Assembly: GCA_905199755.1 (NCBI GenBank)
Contig: CAJKHT010000025.1
Location: forward strand, 1 to 34,321
Reading direction: 5' to 3'
DNA: 34,321 bases
From: an uncultured Eubacteriales bacterium
Lineage (GTDB): Bacteria > Bacillota > Clostridia > UBA1381
The notes under the pieces were generated by a model. It ran no database searches and had not been told where the DNA came from. It worked only from the letters and a program-made list of their open reading frames with translations. A program made the position numbers and the translations under genes. Each line of letters begins with the position of its first letter. Positions within the stretch are counted from its first letter, which is position 1. Of this stretch, positions 1-8,074 are shown piece after piece.

Positions 1-362
1 CGCGCGTTATGCTTGCCATTAAATCGGTGCTTGCATATGCCGATAAGGTGGATACGCTGATTTTTGATGAAATCGATACGGGTGTGTCGGGAAATGCGGC
101 GGTAAAAATTGCTTCAAAGCTTAAAGAGACGGCAAAGGCAAAGCAGGTTATATGCATAACGCATCTGCCGCAGCTCGCATCTGCCGCCGATGTACATTAT
201 CTTATAGAAAAGCATGTGGACAGTGAGAGTGCATCGACTACGGTTACAGAGCTTGATACCGAGGGCAGAATAAAAGAGCTGTCGAGAATTATTGACGGAG
301 GAAATGCAGGGGAGCTTGCATATGAGCATGCAAGAGAAATGCTTGGCATACAAAGAACATGA
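1..362 (+). CDS. recN: DNA repair protein RecN, C-terminal fragment (5' end outside window)
   Basis: The reading frame is open from the window edge (first full codon at 3) to TGA at 360-362. Only about the last 120 residues are present. They hold the C-terminal ATPase lobe of an SMC-like recombinational repair protein: a Walker B stretch LIFDEIDTGVSG, followed by the switch segment ICITHLPQLA and the YLIEK tract typical of RecN. RecN binds DNA ends and helps hold broken ends together during double-strand break repair; that role is known for the family. The missing N-terminus should carry Walker A and the long coiled coil. The stop codon overlaps the ATG of the next gene by 3 bases (ATGA), suggesting translational coupling. 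Confidence 0.95.
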   Translation, partial: RVMLAIKSVLAYADKVDTLIFDEIDTGVSGNAAVKIASKLKETAKAKQVICITHLPQLASAADVHYLIEKHVDSESASTTVTELDTEGRIKELSRIIDGGNAGELAYEHAREMLGIQRT

Positions 363-754
363 TTCAGACGGGAATTGTTGAAAATGTTATCGGCGGTAAA
401 GCGTATATACGCGTTAAAAGAGAAACATCGTGCGGTGAAAACTGCGCCGAATGCGGCGGTACATGCGGCAAAACAATTATAGCCGAAGCTGAAAATACAT
501 TAAATGCAGAAGCAGGTGACCGGGTGGAAATAAACATGAGTACCGCGGCGGTTATGAGTGCGGCTGCGGTTATCTATATTCTGCCGCTGATTGCTCTGGC
601 GGTCGGGTTTATTGTCGGAAACCGTGTATTTAAAAGCGAAGGTGCCGGGATTTTATCGGGCTTTGTACTTATGGCAGTGTCATATGCGGCAGCAGCGGTA
701 TACGGGCGAAAAAATAAAGATAAGTATAGGGCGGTAATAACAAAAATAATATAA
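359..754 (+). CDS. RseC/MucC-family SoxR-reducing system-like membrane protein
   Basis: 131 residues. The N-terminal half has the RseC pattern: a short beta segment (MIQTGIVENVIGGKAYIRVK) and then a four-cysteine cluster, CGENCAECGGTC, at about residues 25-36, which could bind an Fe-S cluster or metal. Two hydrophobic membrane helices follow at about residues 63-85 and 94-112, then a short basic tail. In proteobacteria RseC works with the Rsx/Rnf electron-transfer complex in SoxR reduction; in Clostridia single RseC-like proteins are common and poorly characterised, so an electron-transfer accessory role is inference. It overlaps recN by 3 bases and no separate promoter is evident. A strong terminator lies 78 bases downstream. 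Confidence 0.85.
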   Translation: MIQTGIVENVIGGKAYIRVKRETSCGENCAECGGTCGKTIIAEAENTLNAEAGDRVEINMSTAAVMSAAAVIYILPLIALAVGFIVGNRVFKSEGAGILSGFVLMAVSYAAAAVYGRKNKDKYRAVITKII

Positions 755-832
755 AGGGCTGCTTAAAAAGCACAGACTTGTTCGGGGGCAAAGATGATAT
801 TTTTAAATGATAACATTTGCCTGAAAGAGCAT

Positions 833-879
833 AAAAATAGGTTGAAATCCGTAAAAAATGCGGATTTCAACCTATTTTT
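833..879. terminator. Bidirectional intrinsic terminator
   Basis: A perfect 19-bp inverted repeat (arms 833-851 and 861-879) encloses a 9-base loop. The outer ends of the arms are A5 on one side and T5 on the other, so either transcript ends in a U-tract. It separates the recN/rseC-like genes (plus) from the convergent transglycosylase gene (minus). Confidence 0.88.
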
Positions 880-957
880 GTCTTGAAATGCACATGAGAC
901 GCACATCACATGCACCGTCGGATACGTTTCATGCGCTCTGCACTTTTTGCGATAACA

Positions 958-1947
958 TCAGTAAGAAATCATTACCGTTCTGGTGTCCTGCTCCCATGAA
1001 ACGTTAGCGTTAAGCGCTTCGGAAATAAACCTTAACGGTACCATGGTACGGTCGTTGATAATTTCCGATGGCGCATCAAGAAATGACTGTTCACCGTCAA
1101 TATATGCAATATGTTCATTTATCGGTATGGAAATAACGGTATTGCCTTTTTTGATGATTGCAGTATAATTTTCATGATCCCATTCTGCTTCGGCATTAAG
1201 AGCTTCCGCAACGGCGCGTATAGGAATCATGGTATGCCCGTCCTCCACCAAAGGATATTGATCCTCAAAAGAAAGCAGCTTTCCGTTGATGCGTACCTTT
1301 GCGCCGATATATTCAATATCGTTGCGGTAATAACGCAGAACGTGCTCTATGTACTGAGCATCACCGTATTTGTCGTATTTCCAGTTATCCGCATATTTTG
1401 CCGAATTAATGCGCTCATTAAGCCAGTCATCGCCTTTTGCGGCAATAATTCTGTCAAGAACCGTCTGACCGAAATTATATGCCTGAATCATTTTCAGATA
1501 ATCGCAGTCATATGATATGAGCGAACGGGAGATAAGCCATGCCGCATAGTTTATGGATTTTTCGGGATCAAGCCTGTCCTGTAAGGTAAAAGCCTGTCCT
1601 GTTGTTTGGAGACCGAATTGTGCAAAGGATTTTTCGTTCGTGTATTCAATCTGCATTATACCCCATGCAGGGTATTCGGTTCCGTCCTCACGGTAGCTTA
1701 AATTTCTGCCCGAGGATTCCTGCATACATATAGCGGCAAGCAAATTCGGATCTACTCCGTATTGATTTCCCGCGGCTTTGAACAGCTCACTGTATGACTT
1801 AACCGACTTGTTCAGCTGCTGTGTGCCTACCGCTATACCGTCCATGGGTGTACCCCTGTGGTCGGGAATAGCGCCGGAGGCAAGAGCCGTAATGCCGGAA
1901 AGCGTAACGGATAAAGCTGTAATAACCGCTGCAATTCGTTTTTTCAT
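958..1947 (-). CDS. Secreted lytic transglycosylase with copper-amine-oxidase-N (stalk) domain
   Basis: 329 residues with a signal peptide at about 1-24 (basic MKKR start, hydrophobic core, ALASG). The catalytic domain at about 52-205 follows the soluble lytic transglycosylase/lysozyme fold: MQESSG carries the probable catalytic Glu77, then GIMQI (96-100) and AYNFG (156-160). This family cleaves the MurNAc-GlcNAc bond of peptidoglycan. The C-terminal third, about 217-329, is a copper-amine-oxidase N-terminal-like domain with the repeated MIPIRAVAEALNA and MVPLRFISEALNA units. Despite its name this domain is a wall-binding or stalk module in Gram-positive bacteria, not an oxidase. A consensus promoter lies 48 bases upstream and the gene diverges from enolase. 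The natural role, wall turnover or sporulation/germination, is not decided by the sequence. Confidence 0.9.
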   Translation of the reverse strand: MKKRIAAVITALSVTLSGITALASGAIPDHRGTPMDGIAVGTQQLNKSVKSYSELFKAAGNQYGVDPNLLAAICMQESSGRNLSYREDGTEYPAWGIMQIEYTNEKSFAQFGLQTTGQAFTLQDRLDPEKSINYAAWLISRSLISYDCDYLKMIQAYNFGQTVLDRIIAAKGDDWLNERINSAKYADNWKYDKYGDAQYIEHVLRYYRNDIEYIGAKVRINGKLLSFEDQYPLVEDGHTMIPIRAVAEALNAEAEWDHENYTAIIKKGNTVISIPINEHIAYIDGEQSFLDAPSEIINDRTMVPLRFISEALNANVSWEQDTRTVMISY

Positions 1948-1994
1948 AACTTCATTTACCTTTCTGATTACTGATAAGGTATATACCCAAAAAG

Positions 1995-2023
1995 ATTATA
2001 TAACAAAAATGAAATTTTGTCAA
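1995..2023 (-). promoter_or_regulatory. Sigma-A promoter for the transglycosylase gene
   Basis: Read on the minus strand: TTGACA (2023-2018), a 17-base spacer, then TATAAT (2000-1995), a full consensus match in both hexamers. Transcription would begin near 1988, giving a leader of about 40 bases before the ATG at 1947. Confidence 0.88.
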
Positions 2024-2090
2024 TGTTTGATAATGTCAGCGCATAAAATATGTTCCTCTAACGCAGAATATATACAAAGGAGGAGTTTTT

Positions 2091-3359
2091 ATGAAACAAT
2101 ATATTGAAATTACAGATGTGTATGCACGTGAGGTTATGGATTCGCGCGGAAACCCCACCGTTGAGGCTGAAGTTCATACGGAATACGGAATGGGACGTGC
2201 AATTGTGCCGTCGGGCGCATCAACGGGAGCGTTTGAGGCAATCGAGCTTCGTGACGGCGACAAAAAGAGATACGGCGGCAAAGGTGTGAAGAATGCGGCG
2301 GAAAATGTAAACACGAAAATCGCGGACGAGATAATCGGAATGAATGTGCTTGATCAAAGACTTATCGACATGAAAATGTGCAGTCTTGACGGAACGGATA
2401 ATAAATCAAGACTGGGGGCAAATGCCATACTGGCGGTTTCGCTGGCAGCAGCAAAAGCGGCGGCGGCAAGTCTGGAAATTCCACTGTACCGTTATATCGG
2501 GGGTGTAAATCCGTATGTACTGCCCGTACCGATGATGAATATTTTAAACGGAGGAGCGCATGCAAATAACAACATAGACATACAGGAATTTATGATAATG
2601 CCGTTCGGCGCAAAAACCTTTCGTCAGGGATTGCGCTGGTGCAGTGAGGTGTTTCATTCGCTTAAAGCGCTGCTTGCCGAAAGCGGCAATACAACAGCGG
2701 TGGGCGATGAGGGCGGATTTGCACCTAATCTTGAAGAAGACGAAAAGGCGCTGGAGCTTATCTGTGCCGCTATAGAAAAGGCAGGATATATACCCGGCAG
2801 TGATTTTAAAATTGCCATAGATGCCGCGGCATCGGAATGGGCAAAGGACGGAGCTTATATGCTGCCGAAGGCGGGAGTGAGAAAAACAGCTGATGAGCTT
2901 ATAGAGTATTGGTCAATGCTTGTTGAGAAATATCCTATATTCTCGATAGAGGATGCACTTTCCGAGGAGGATTGGGACGGCTGGAAAACGCTGACAAGTA
3001 AGTTGGGAGACAGAGTTCAGCTTGTGGGTGATGATTTGTTTGTGACAAACCCGAAAAGACTGAGACGCGGAATAAGAGAGGGAGCCGGAAACTCCATTCT
3101 GATAAAGCTTAATCAGATAGGTACTCTTACAGAGACGCTTGATGCCGTGGAAATGGCTCACAGAGCCGGATACAGCGCAGTGATTTCACACAGAAGCGGT
3201 GAGTCGGAGGATACAACAATAGCGGATATTGCGGTGGCTCTTAATGCGGGACAGATAAAAACCGGTGCACCGTCACGAACCGACAGAGTAGCAAAATACA
3301 ATCAGCTTCTCAGGATTGAAGAAGAACTCTGTAATACTTCACAATACGGACTGGAATAA
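2091..3359 (+). CDS. eno: Enolase (phosphopyruvate hydratase)
   Basis: 422 residues, close to the usual 425-435. It interconverts 2-phosphoglycerate and phosphoenolpyruvate in cytoplasmic glycolysis. Visible family motifs are REVMDSRGNPTVE near the N-terminus, the mobile loop SGASTG, GGAHANNNIDIQEFMI, VGDEGGFAP with the catalytic Glu, the three Mg2+ ligands in AIDAAASEW, SIEDALSEEDW and VGDDLFVTN, the catalytic Lys in LIKLNQIGT, and SHRSGESEDT. A strong ribosome binding site (AAAGGAGGAG, 2077-2086) precedes ATG 2091. It is monocistronic, ending in a long hairpin terminator. I did not find a convincing sigma-A promoter in the 143-base divergent region on this strand. It is not adjacent to other glycolytic genes. 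Confidence 0.97.
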   Translation: MKQYIEITDVYAREVMDSRGNPTVEAEVHTEYGMGRAIVPSGASTGAFEAIELRDGDKKRYGGKGVKNAAENVNTKIADEIIGMNVLDQRLIDMKMCSLDGTDNKSRLGANAILAVSLAAAKAAAASLEIPLYRYIGGVNPYVLPVPMMNILNGGAHANNNIDIQEFMIMPFGAKTFRQGLRWCSEVFHSLKALLAESGNTTAVGDEGGFAPNLEEDEKALELICAAIEKAGYIPGSDFKIAIDAAASEWAKDGAYMLPKAGVRKTADELIEYWSMLVEKYPIFSIEDALSEEDWDGWKTLTSKLGDRVQLVGDDLFVTNPKRLRRGIREGAGNSILIKLNQIGTLTETLDAVEMAHRAGYSAVISHRSGESEDTTIADIAVALNAGQIKTGAPSRTDRVAKYNQLLRIEEELCNTSQYGLE

Positions 3360-3360
3360 G

Positions 3361-3444
3361 AAAAACGTTTGACTGATATGCGGAATGTTCAAAATGAGGT
3401 GATGAAAAAAATTTGAACATTTCGCAGAAAGCCAAACGTTTTTT
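3361..3444. terminator. Long hairpin terminator between convergent enolase and hydrogenase genes
   Basis: A long, interrupted inverted repeat. The outer arms AAAAACGTTTG (3361-3371) and CAAACGTTTTT pair, with an inner stem of AATGTTCAAA against TTTGAACATT. The A-rich left end and T-rich right end allow termination in both directions, suiting the convergent genes on either side. Confidence 0.8.
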
Positions 3445-3470
3445 GCGTAATTAAAATATTTGTGTCGTCC

Positions 3471-4910
3471 TTATTTCAGAACGGATACGGCATCGGCAAT
3501 TGTTTTTTCCAAAGCCTCTCTGCCGTATTTGTCAACCTCTGCCTTGTTTTTTTCGCCGTGGGTGAGACAGCCGGCACCGCCTATACAGCCGCCGTTGCAT
3601 GCCATACCCTCAATAAAGTTTGCATCGAGAAGATTTTTGCTCTTTTTCAGAAGAACCACACGGCATTGCTCAATGCCATCGCATGAGACTGCTTTTAATT
3701 CAAAATCCTCCAGTCCCTGTTCCTTTAAACCCTCCGCAACAGCATCTGCAAGTCCGCCGCAGCGTGCAAAAATTCTTCCGTAATATGATGCGTTGTCGAG
3801 TACGCCTTCTTCAAGTGATGTAATATCAATATCACGGCTGTCGAATAATGCCTGCAATTCTTCAAAGGTAAGTGCGGCATCAACATACGGCTTTACTTTT
3901 TCTTTTTGAATTTCTGCTTTTTTTGCGGTACATGGTCCGATAAATACGATTTTTGCATTTTCGGTTGTATCCTTTATGTATTTGGAAATTGCTGCCATAG
4001 GTGAAAAGTTATGCGACACAAACGGCAGTAAATCGGGGAAATTCTTTTCTATATATGCCACAAACGCAGGACAGCAGGAGCTTGTAAGAAAGCCTTTTTC
4101 GGCAAGCTCTTTCGACTCTGCCTGTGCGACCATATCCGCACCGAGCGCCGCCTCTATTACCGTATGGAAGCCCAGCTCCTTAAGACCTGTTATAACCTGT
4201 CCCAGCTTTGCATATTTAAACTGGCTCGATATTGACGGAGCAACAACGGCATACAGCTTGTAATTTTTGCCTGCCTCGGTCTTTTTAAGTAAATCAACCA
4301 CATCAAGTATGTATGATTTATCCGTAATCGCACCGAACGGACACTGATAAACGCATGCGCCGCAGGAAATACATTTGTTGTTGTCAATTAATGCGGCTTT
4401 GTTTTCGTCCATGGAAATAGCCTTGATTTTACATGCGTTCTGACACGGACGCTTGCGGCTGACAATTGCGGTATAAGGACAAACCTTGGCGCATGAACCG
4501 CACTCCTTGCATTTTGCTTTGTCAATATGAGCAACATGATTGTCGTCAAAAGAAATCGCACCGAATCTGCATACATCTTCACAGCGGTGTGCAAGGCAGC
4601 CGCGGCATGCGTTTGTGACCTCATATCCGCCGACGGGACATTCATCACAGGCAATGTCTATTACTTCAATGACATTGGGATTGTCCTTATCGCCGCCCAT
4701 TGCAAGCTTAACTCTTTCTGCCAGAATGGCACGCTCCTTGTAAACGCAGCAGCGCATTGTAGGAGTGTTTCCGGGGACGATTATTTTGGGAATATCAAGC
4801 AGATTCTCGGTAAGAGTATCGTTCCATGCCTGCCTTGCAACCTCGCGCAGAACCTTATATTTAAGATGCTGCACCTTGGTATCGAATTTCCTCATTTTTA
4901 CACTTTCCAT
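3471..4910 (-). CDS. [FeFe] hydrogenase, group B-like monomeric enzyme
   Basis: About 479 residues. The N-terminal half carries several [4Fe-4S] modules: CRGCLAHRCEDVC (about 102-114), CKECGSCAKVC (about 134-144) and CISCGACVYQC (about 180-190), plus extra cysteines at about 54-91. The C-terminal half holds the H-cluster signatures: L1 TSSCCP, L2 IGPCTAKK and L3 EGMACNGGC. The G-P-C form of L2, rather than M-P-C, and the Cys-rich N-terminus fit the group B (B1/B3) hydrogenases of anaerobic Firmicutes, whose in vivo direction (H2 evolution with ferredoxin) is little studied. It is the last gene of the operon, 48 bases after the SpoIIE-like gene. Start: ATG 4919 has AGG directly against it, so ATG 4910 (AAGG spaced 9 bases) is preferred; ATG 4895 is possible. 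Confidence 0.92.
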   Translation of the reverse strand: MESVKMRKFDTKVQHLKYKVLREVARQAWNDTLTENLLDIPKIIVPGNTPTMRCCVYKERAILAERVKLAMGGDKDNPNVIEVIDIACDECPVGGYEVTNACRGCLAHRCEDVCRFGAISFDDNHVAHIDKAKCKECGSCAKVCPYTAIVSRKRPCQNACKIKAISMDENKAALIDNNKCISCGACVYQCPFGAITDKSYILDVVDLLKKTEAGKNYKLYAVVAPSISSQFKYAKLGQVITGLKELGFHTVIEAALGADMVAQAESKELAEKGFLTSSCCPAFVAYIEKNFPDLLPFVSHNFSPMAAISKYIKDTTENAKIVFIGPCTAKKAEIQKEKVKPYVDAALTFEELQALFDSRDIDITSLEEGVLDNASYYGRIFARCGGLADAVAEGLKEQGLEDFELKAVSCDGIEQCRVVLLKKSKNLLDANFIEGMACNGGCIGGAGCLTHGEKNKAEVDKYGREALEKTIADAVSVLK

Positions 4911-4958
4911 CTTTTCCATCCTTTCCGTGCGGTAAGCACAAAGCCGAAAATATGTATA

Positions 4959-6131
4959 TTAGAAATAGCTTATCTTGATTCGTTTTCCCATAAGCTTAAG
5001 ACATTTTGACAATTCCTCGACCAAATTCATTTTTATATTGAAATTGATAGGAAGCTCCGGGTTTTGGTGTGCCGGGTTTACGGCTCTGCCGACATAGAAA
5101 TTTATATCGGTGGCTTCTTCAAACAGCAGACGGCAGATAAGCGATGCACCGTCATGCTTGTAGCTCCATTGTGTGTAGCTTTCGTTATCTTTCAGGTAAT
5201 CCTTGGCATAAGTAAGAACTTTGTTTATGGTTATAACACCTTCGGTCACTAAATCCACACCCTCAATCTGTGCGGTGGGGGGGACATCGGATTCCTCAAA
5301 GCTGAGACTTGCAATCAGCGGCTTTCCGAGATATTTTGCCGCAATGGACGAGGTGGTACCGCCGCATATAATGTGCTTGCCCTCTTTGGAGAAGAACAGA
5401 GCCATCATTCTGTTGCAGTCATCGCGGTTTGAGGGAGGACCGAACAGAAGATTCATGGGTTCGCGCTTGCGTATGCGTACAACGCATGCGGTGGCATCGT
5501 CACCGGGCTTGCCGCCGTAAAGCTTGTTACATTCGTCCACTAAAATAGTGGACAAGGTTTTTGCGGTATATCCCGCAACGGACACCGGTTCAAGAAAGCT
5601 TATTATATCCTCGCGTTTCCATCCGAAATTATATGCAATGCCTATTCCGGCATGAGGACAGCCGTCGCTCATTGCAACAAAAATATCGTCCTCACGAAGC
5701 TTTATGACGGATTTGTATATTTGCTTTCCGCCTATGTTAAGCTCTGTGGTAGGATAATCAAAATTACTGCCGTTCCGTATAAGAATCACCTGTGGATTAT
5801 CATATTGTATAAGCTCTGCCGTTTCATTGTTTATTAAATGTATAATTGTAAATGTAGAGTATGCAACACCTCTTACAGAGCATACGGGGAGTGTTGCGGC
5901 TATGGTTTCAACGCAGTCCTCGAGAGCAAGCCCTTCTGCCATCATTGTAGATATTATTTTTGATGTCAGCGTTGACAAAATACTTGCCTTTACACCGCTG
6001 CCGAGACCGTCGGCAAGTACAATAACCGAAGAATTTTCGCCCTGCTCAATTATATCAACATGGTCGCCGCACAGCTGTTCGCCGTAGTGGTTTATGCTTT
6101 TATAGCCTATATCGGCACATAGATTATTCAT
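4959..6131 (-). CDS. SpoIIE-family PP2C-type serine phosphatase with unassigned C-terminal domain
   Basis: 390 residues, no signal peptide or membrane segments. The first ~220 residues form a SpoIIE/PP2C phosphatase domain with metal-ligand motifs ADGLGSG (about 40-46), SDGCPHAG (about 155-162) and GDDATACVV (about 210-218). Family members remove phosphate from serine on anti-anti-sigma-type partners. The last ~165 residues, beginning near MNLLFGPPSNRDD and including ICGGTTSSIAAKYLG, match no domain I recognise. It overlaps the end of the PAS-hydrogenase gene by 8 bases, the arrangement seen with phosphatase-linked sensory [FeFe] hydrogenases. An upstream in-frame TTG at 6137 exists, but ATG 6131 is better spaced from AAGGAG. 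No STAS or anti-sigma partner is encoded in the window. Confidence 0.88.
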   Translation of the reverse strand: MNNLCADIGYKSINHYGEQLCGDHVDIIEQGENSSVIVLADGLGSGVKASILSTLTSKIISTMMAEGLALEDCVETIAATLPVCSVRGVAYSTFTIIHLINNETAELIQYDNPQVILIRNGSNFDYPTTELNIGGKQIYKSVIKLREDDIFVAMSDGCPHAGIGIAYNFGWKREDIISFLEPVSVAGYTAKTLSTILVDECNKLYGGKPGDDATACVVRIRKREPMNLLFGPPSNRDDCNRMMALFFSKEGKHIICGGTTSSIAAKYLGKPLIASLSFEESDVPPTAQIEGVDLVTEGVITINKVLTYAKDYLKDNESYTQWSYKHDGASLICRLLFEEATDINFYVGRAVNPAHQNPELPINFNIKMNLVEELSKCLKLMGKRIKISYF

Positions 6132-7800
6132 CCGCAATCGACTCCTTCAATTTTGAAAGCGCTATTTTTGTTTCCGCCGCCGTCTCGCCGAGCAGCGAGG
6201 CTATTTCCTGAACTATACGCATCTGCTTGTCAACCACCTTGTCGGCTGTCTCGATTGTACGGCTTGTCATGGTTTCACGGCGTTCGCGCGCCTTTTCCTC
6301 TTCGGTAACATCACGCATAATGCATATAAGCAGACGAAAACCCTTATCGTAAATTACGGTCTGTTCAACATATTTTTTGTATTCGGCAAGATATACTCTT
6401 TCATTCTTCACTTCTCTGCCATTATAGAGAACATCAATAAAAATTTTAGGATCAAGAATACGTACAACCTGGTCGCCCAAAACATCACTGCTTGCACGTA
6501 TGTTCATGATTTCTCTTGCCGAGGTGTTTATCTGCTGCACTTCAAGCTTTTCATTAAGAACGATAATTCCGTTGGGAGTATTGTTTACTATATTATCGGA
6601 AAAGCTTTCGGCTTTGTCTTTCAGATACGGCAGACACATTGAAATTTCCGCTTTGCCGTGGTATATGGCAATTGCTTTCTCGCGGCAGGTGTTGTATCCG
6701 CAGGAGCCGCAGTTAAGCTCATCTGACGGGCGCATTTTGCCCATTTGCCTTAATATTTCGCTTATTTCGCTTTCTGCGGGCATTTGAAGCTTGCGTTCTA
6801 TAAATTCAAAATGCTTTCTCATTTCGAGGGAGTCCGGCTGTTTAACCTTAAAATCCTTTTCGCCCGCAAATTTGGAAACAGCCATATAATCATGAACGGG
6901 GGAGCGGTGATACTTTTCCATGACCGGACCTCCGACACAGCTTCCGATGCATGAGGACATTTCTATAAAGCAGTTATGTATTTTCCCGCTTTCTATATCT
7001 TTAAGCGCGGCTATGCAGTTTTCCGTACCGTCAATTGCCATATATGTATAGCCGGGGGCATTCTGTGCCATTGTTTTAAGTATGCCGCCGGTGGTGGGGA
7101 AAAATCTTGCGCGGCTTTCGTTGTCAAAATCCGGTTCCTGTTTAAGCTCTATATTTTCGGCTTTAAGCCAGTTTGTAAGTTCCTCAAAGGTAAGAACGGC
7201 ATCAACTATTCCCTCGTAATGCTCGGCTTCGTCCTTTTTCGCAACGCAAGGTCCGATAAATACCGTTTTTGCGTCAGGGTGACGCTTTTTTATATCCATA
7301 CAATGAGCTTGCATGGGCGACATAACATCAGCCAGATATTCAAGCTCCTTTGGAAAATATTTCTGTATAAGAAGATTTACGGAATGACAGCAGGAGGATA
7401 TAACAATATCCCTTGTTCCGTCATTAAGCATTTTTTCGTATTCTGTTTTAACCATTGTTGCGCCGAGAGCGGTTTCCTCCGCGTCAAAAAATCCGAGCTG
7501 TTTCAGCGCATCACGCATTGCACCTATTCCGACACCGTCATAATTTGCAGCAAATGACGGTGCAATGCTTACGATAACTGGAGCTCCGCTTTGCAGAAAT
7601 ACTTTTACTTTTTCGGTTTCATCAACAATTTCCTTTGCGTTCTGTGGACAGACTACAAAGCATTGACCGCATAATATACATTCATTGCCGACGATATGAG
7701 CCTGATTTCCCGAAAACCGTATGGATTTAACGGGGCAGTGGCGTATGCATTTATAGCAGTTTTTGCAGTTTGATTTTTTCAGGGTAAGACAGTTAGGCAT
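6124..7800 (-). CDS. Sensory-type [FeFe] hydrogenase with PAS domain (group C-like, HydS)
   Basis: 558 residues. Order: two [4Fe-4S] ferredoxin motifs (Cys12/15/18/22 and Cys41/44/47/51); a hydrogenase domain with H-cluster motifs SSCCH (135-139), IGPCVAKK (182-189) and SSCIGSCVGG (282-291), keeping all H-cluster cysteines; an Fe-S domain with Cys364/367/372/389; a PAS domain at about 400-500; and a helical tail with TIETADKVVDKQ, perhaps a signalling coiled coil. Ferredoxin plus H-cluster plus PAS is the hallmark of group C hydrogenases, thought to sense H2 and pass a signal rather than catalyse bulk turnover. Here the output partner is probably the SpoIIE phosphatase immediately downstream (8-base overlap). 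ATG 7800 follows AAAGGAG at 8 bases. Pro-to-His after the L1 CC pair departs from catalytic enzymes. Confidence 0.9.
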   Translation of the reverse strand: MPNCLTLKKSNCKNCYKCIRHCPVKSIRFSGNQAHIVGNECILCGQCFVVCPQNAKEIVDETEKVKVFLQSGAPVIVSIAPSFAANYDGVGIGAMRDALKQLGFFDAEETALGATMVKTEYEKMLNDGTRDIVISSCCHSVNLLIQKYFPKELEYLADVMSPMQAHCMDIKKRHPDAKTVFIGPCVAKKDEAEHYEGIVDAVLTFEELTNWLKAENIELKQEPDFDNESRARFFPTTGGILKTMAQNAPGYTYMAIDGTENCIAALKDIESGKIHNCFIEMSSCIGSCVGGPVMEKYHRSPVHDYMAVSKFAGEKDFKVKQPDSLEMRKHFEFIERKLQMPAESEISEILRQMGKMRPSDELNCGSCGYNTCREKAIAIYHGKAEISMCLPYLKDKAESFSDNIVNNTPNGIIVLNEKLEVQQINTSAREIMNIRASSDVLGDQVVRILDPKIFIDVLYNGREVKNERVYLAEYKKYVEQTVIYDKGFRLLICIMRDVTEEEKARERRETMTSRTIETADKVVDKQMRIVQEIASLLGETAAETKIALSKLKESIADE

Positions 7801-7804
7801 TGCT

Positions 7805-8074
7805 TTACTCCTTTCCGCCTCTGAGCGGCTTCATGATTTTATCGTTAAAAAATTCCGAAAAGCTTTCTTTTGTTATGCCCGTATAAATATCGTCATCTAC
7901 CGTCACCGTAACACCCTCGCGGTTACAGCGGCCGGTACAGAAGCTTCCGGCAAGCGTGATTTCGTTCTCGAGACCGAGTTCGTGAACCTTAGCCTTTAAA
8001 AGCTCTACTATGTCATATGAGCCCTTGAGATGACAGGCACTTCCCACACAAATCTGAATTATCATGGCTTTCAC
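7805..8074 (-). CDS. Thioredoxin-like [2Fe-2S] ferredoxin domain protein (second copy)
   Basis: About 89 residues, one compact thioredoxin-like [2Fe-2S] domain of the NuoE/HydC type. The two cysteine pairs are visible in CVGSACHLKGS and FCTGRCNREG. Stand-alone versions carry one electron or act as redox sensors; in multimeric hydrogenases they feed a NuoF-like flavoprotein, which is absent here. GTG 8074 overlaps the preceding stop by 4 bases (GTGA), typical of translational coupling; ATG 8065, giving MIIQICVG, is an alternative with 86 residues. It ends 4 bases before the PAS-hydrogenase start, so it very probably serves that protein. It is a diverged tandem duplicate of its neighbour. Confidence 0.88.
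   Translation of the reverse strand: MKAMIIQICVGSACHLKGSYDIVELLKAKVHELGLENEITLAGSFCTGRCNREGVTVTVDDDIYTGITKESFSEFFNDKIMKPLRGGKE

Noticed and set aside
1000..1300. Amine oxidase activity for the transglycosylase's C-terminal domain
   Set aside because: The copper-amine-oxidase-N module is a small non-catalytic domain widely used as a wall-binding or stalk unit; no copper or quinone-cofactor site is present.
1111..1515. 134-residue plus-strand frame
   Set aside because: Antisense to the transglycosylase gene; no start signal or similarity.
4527..5009. 160-residue plus-strand frame across the hydrogenase/SpoIIE junction
   Set aside because: Overlaps the Cys-rich region of a well-supported hydrogenase gene on the other strand and has no ribosome binding site or domain.
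6132..6137. TTG start for the SpoIIE-family gene at 6137
   Set aside because: AAGGAG is only 4 bases from TTG but 10 from ATG 6131, and ATG is the more usual start; only two residues differ.
6976..7557. 193-residue open frame on the plus strand
   Set aside because: It is antisense to the PAS-hydrogenase gene, whose motifs are clear, and its translation shows no domain or credible start signal.
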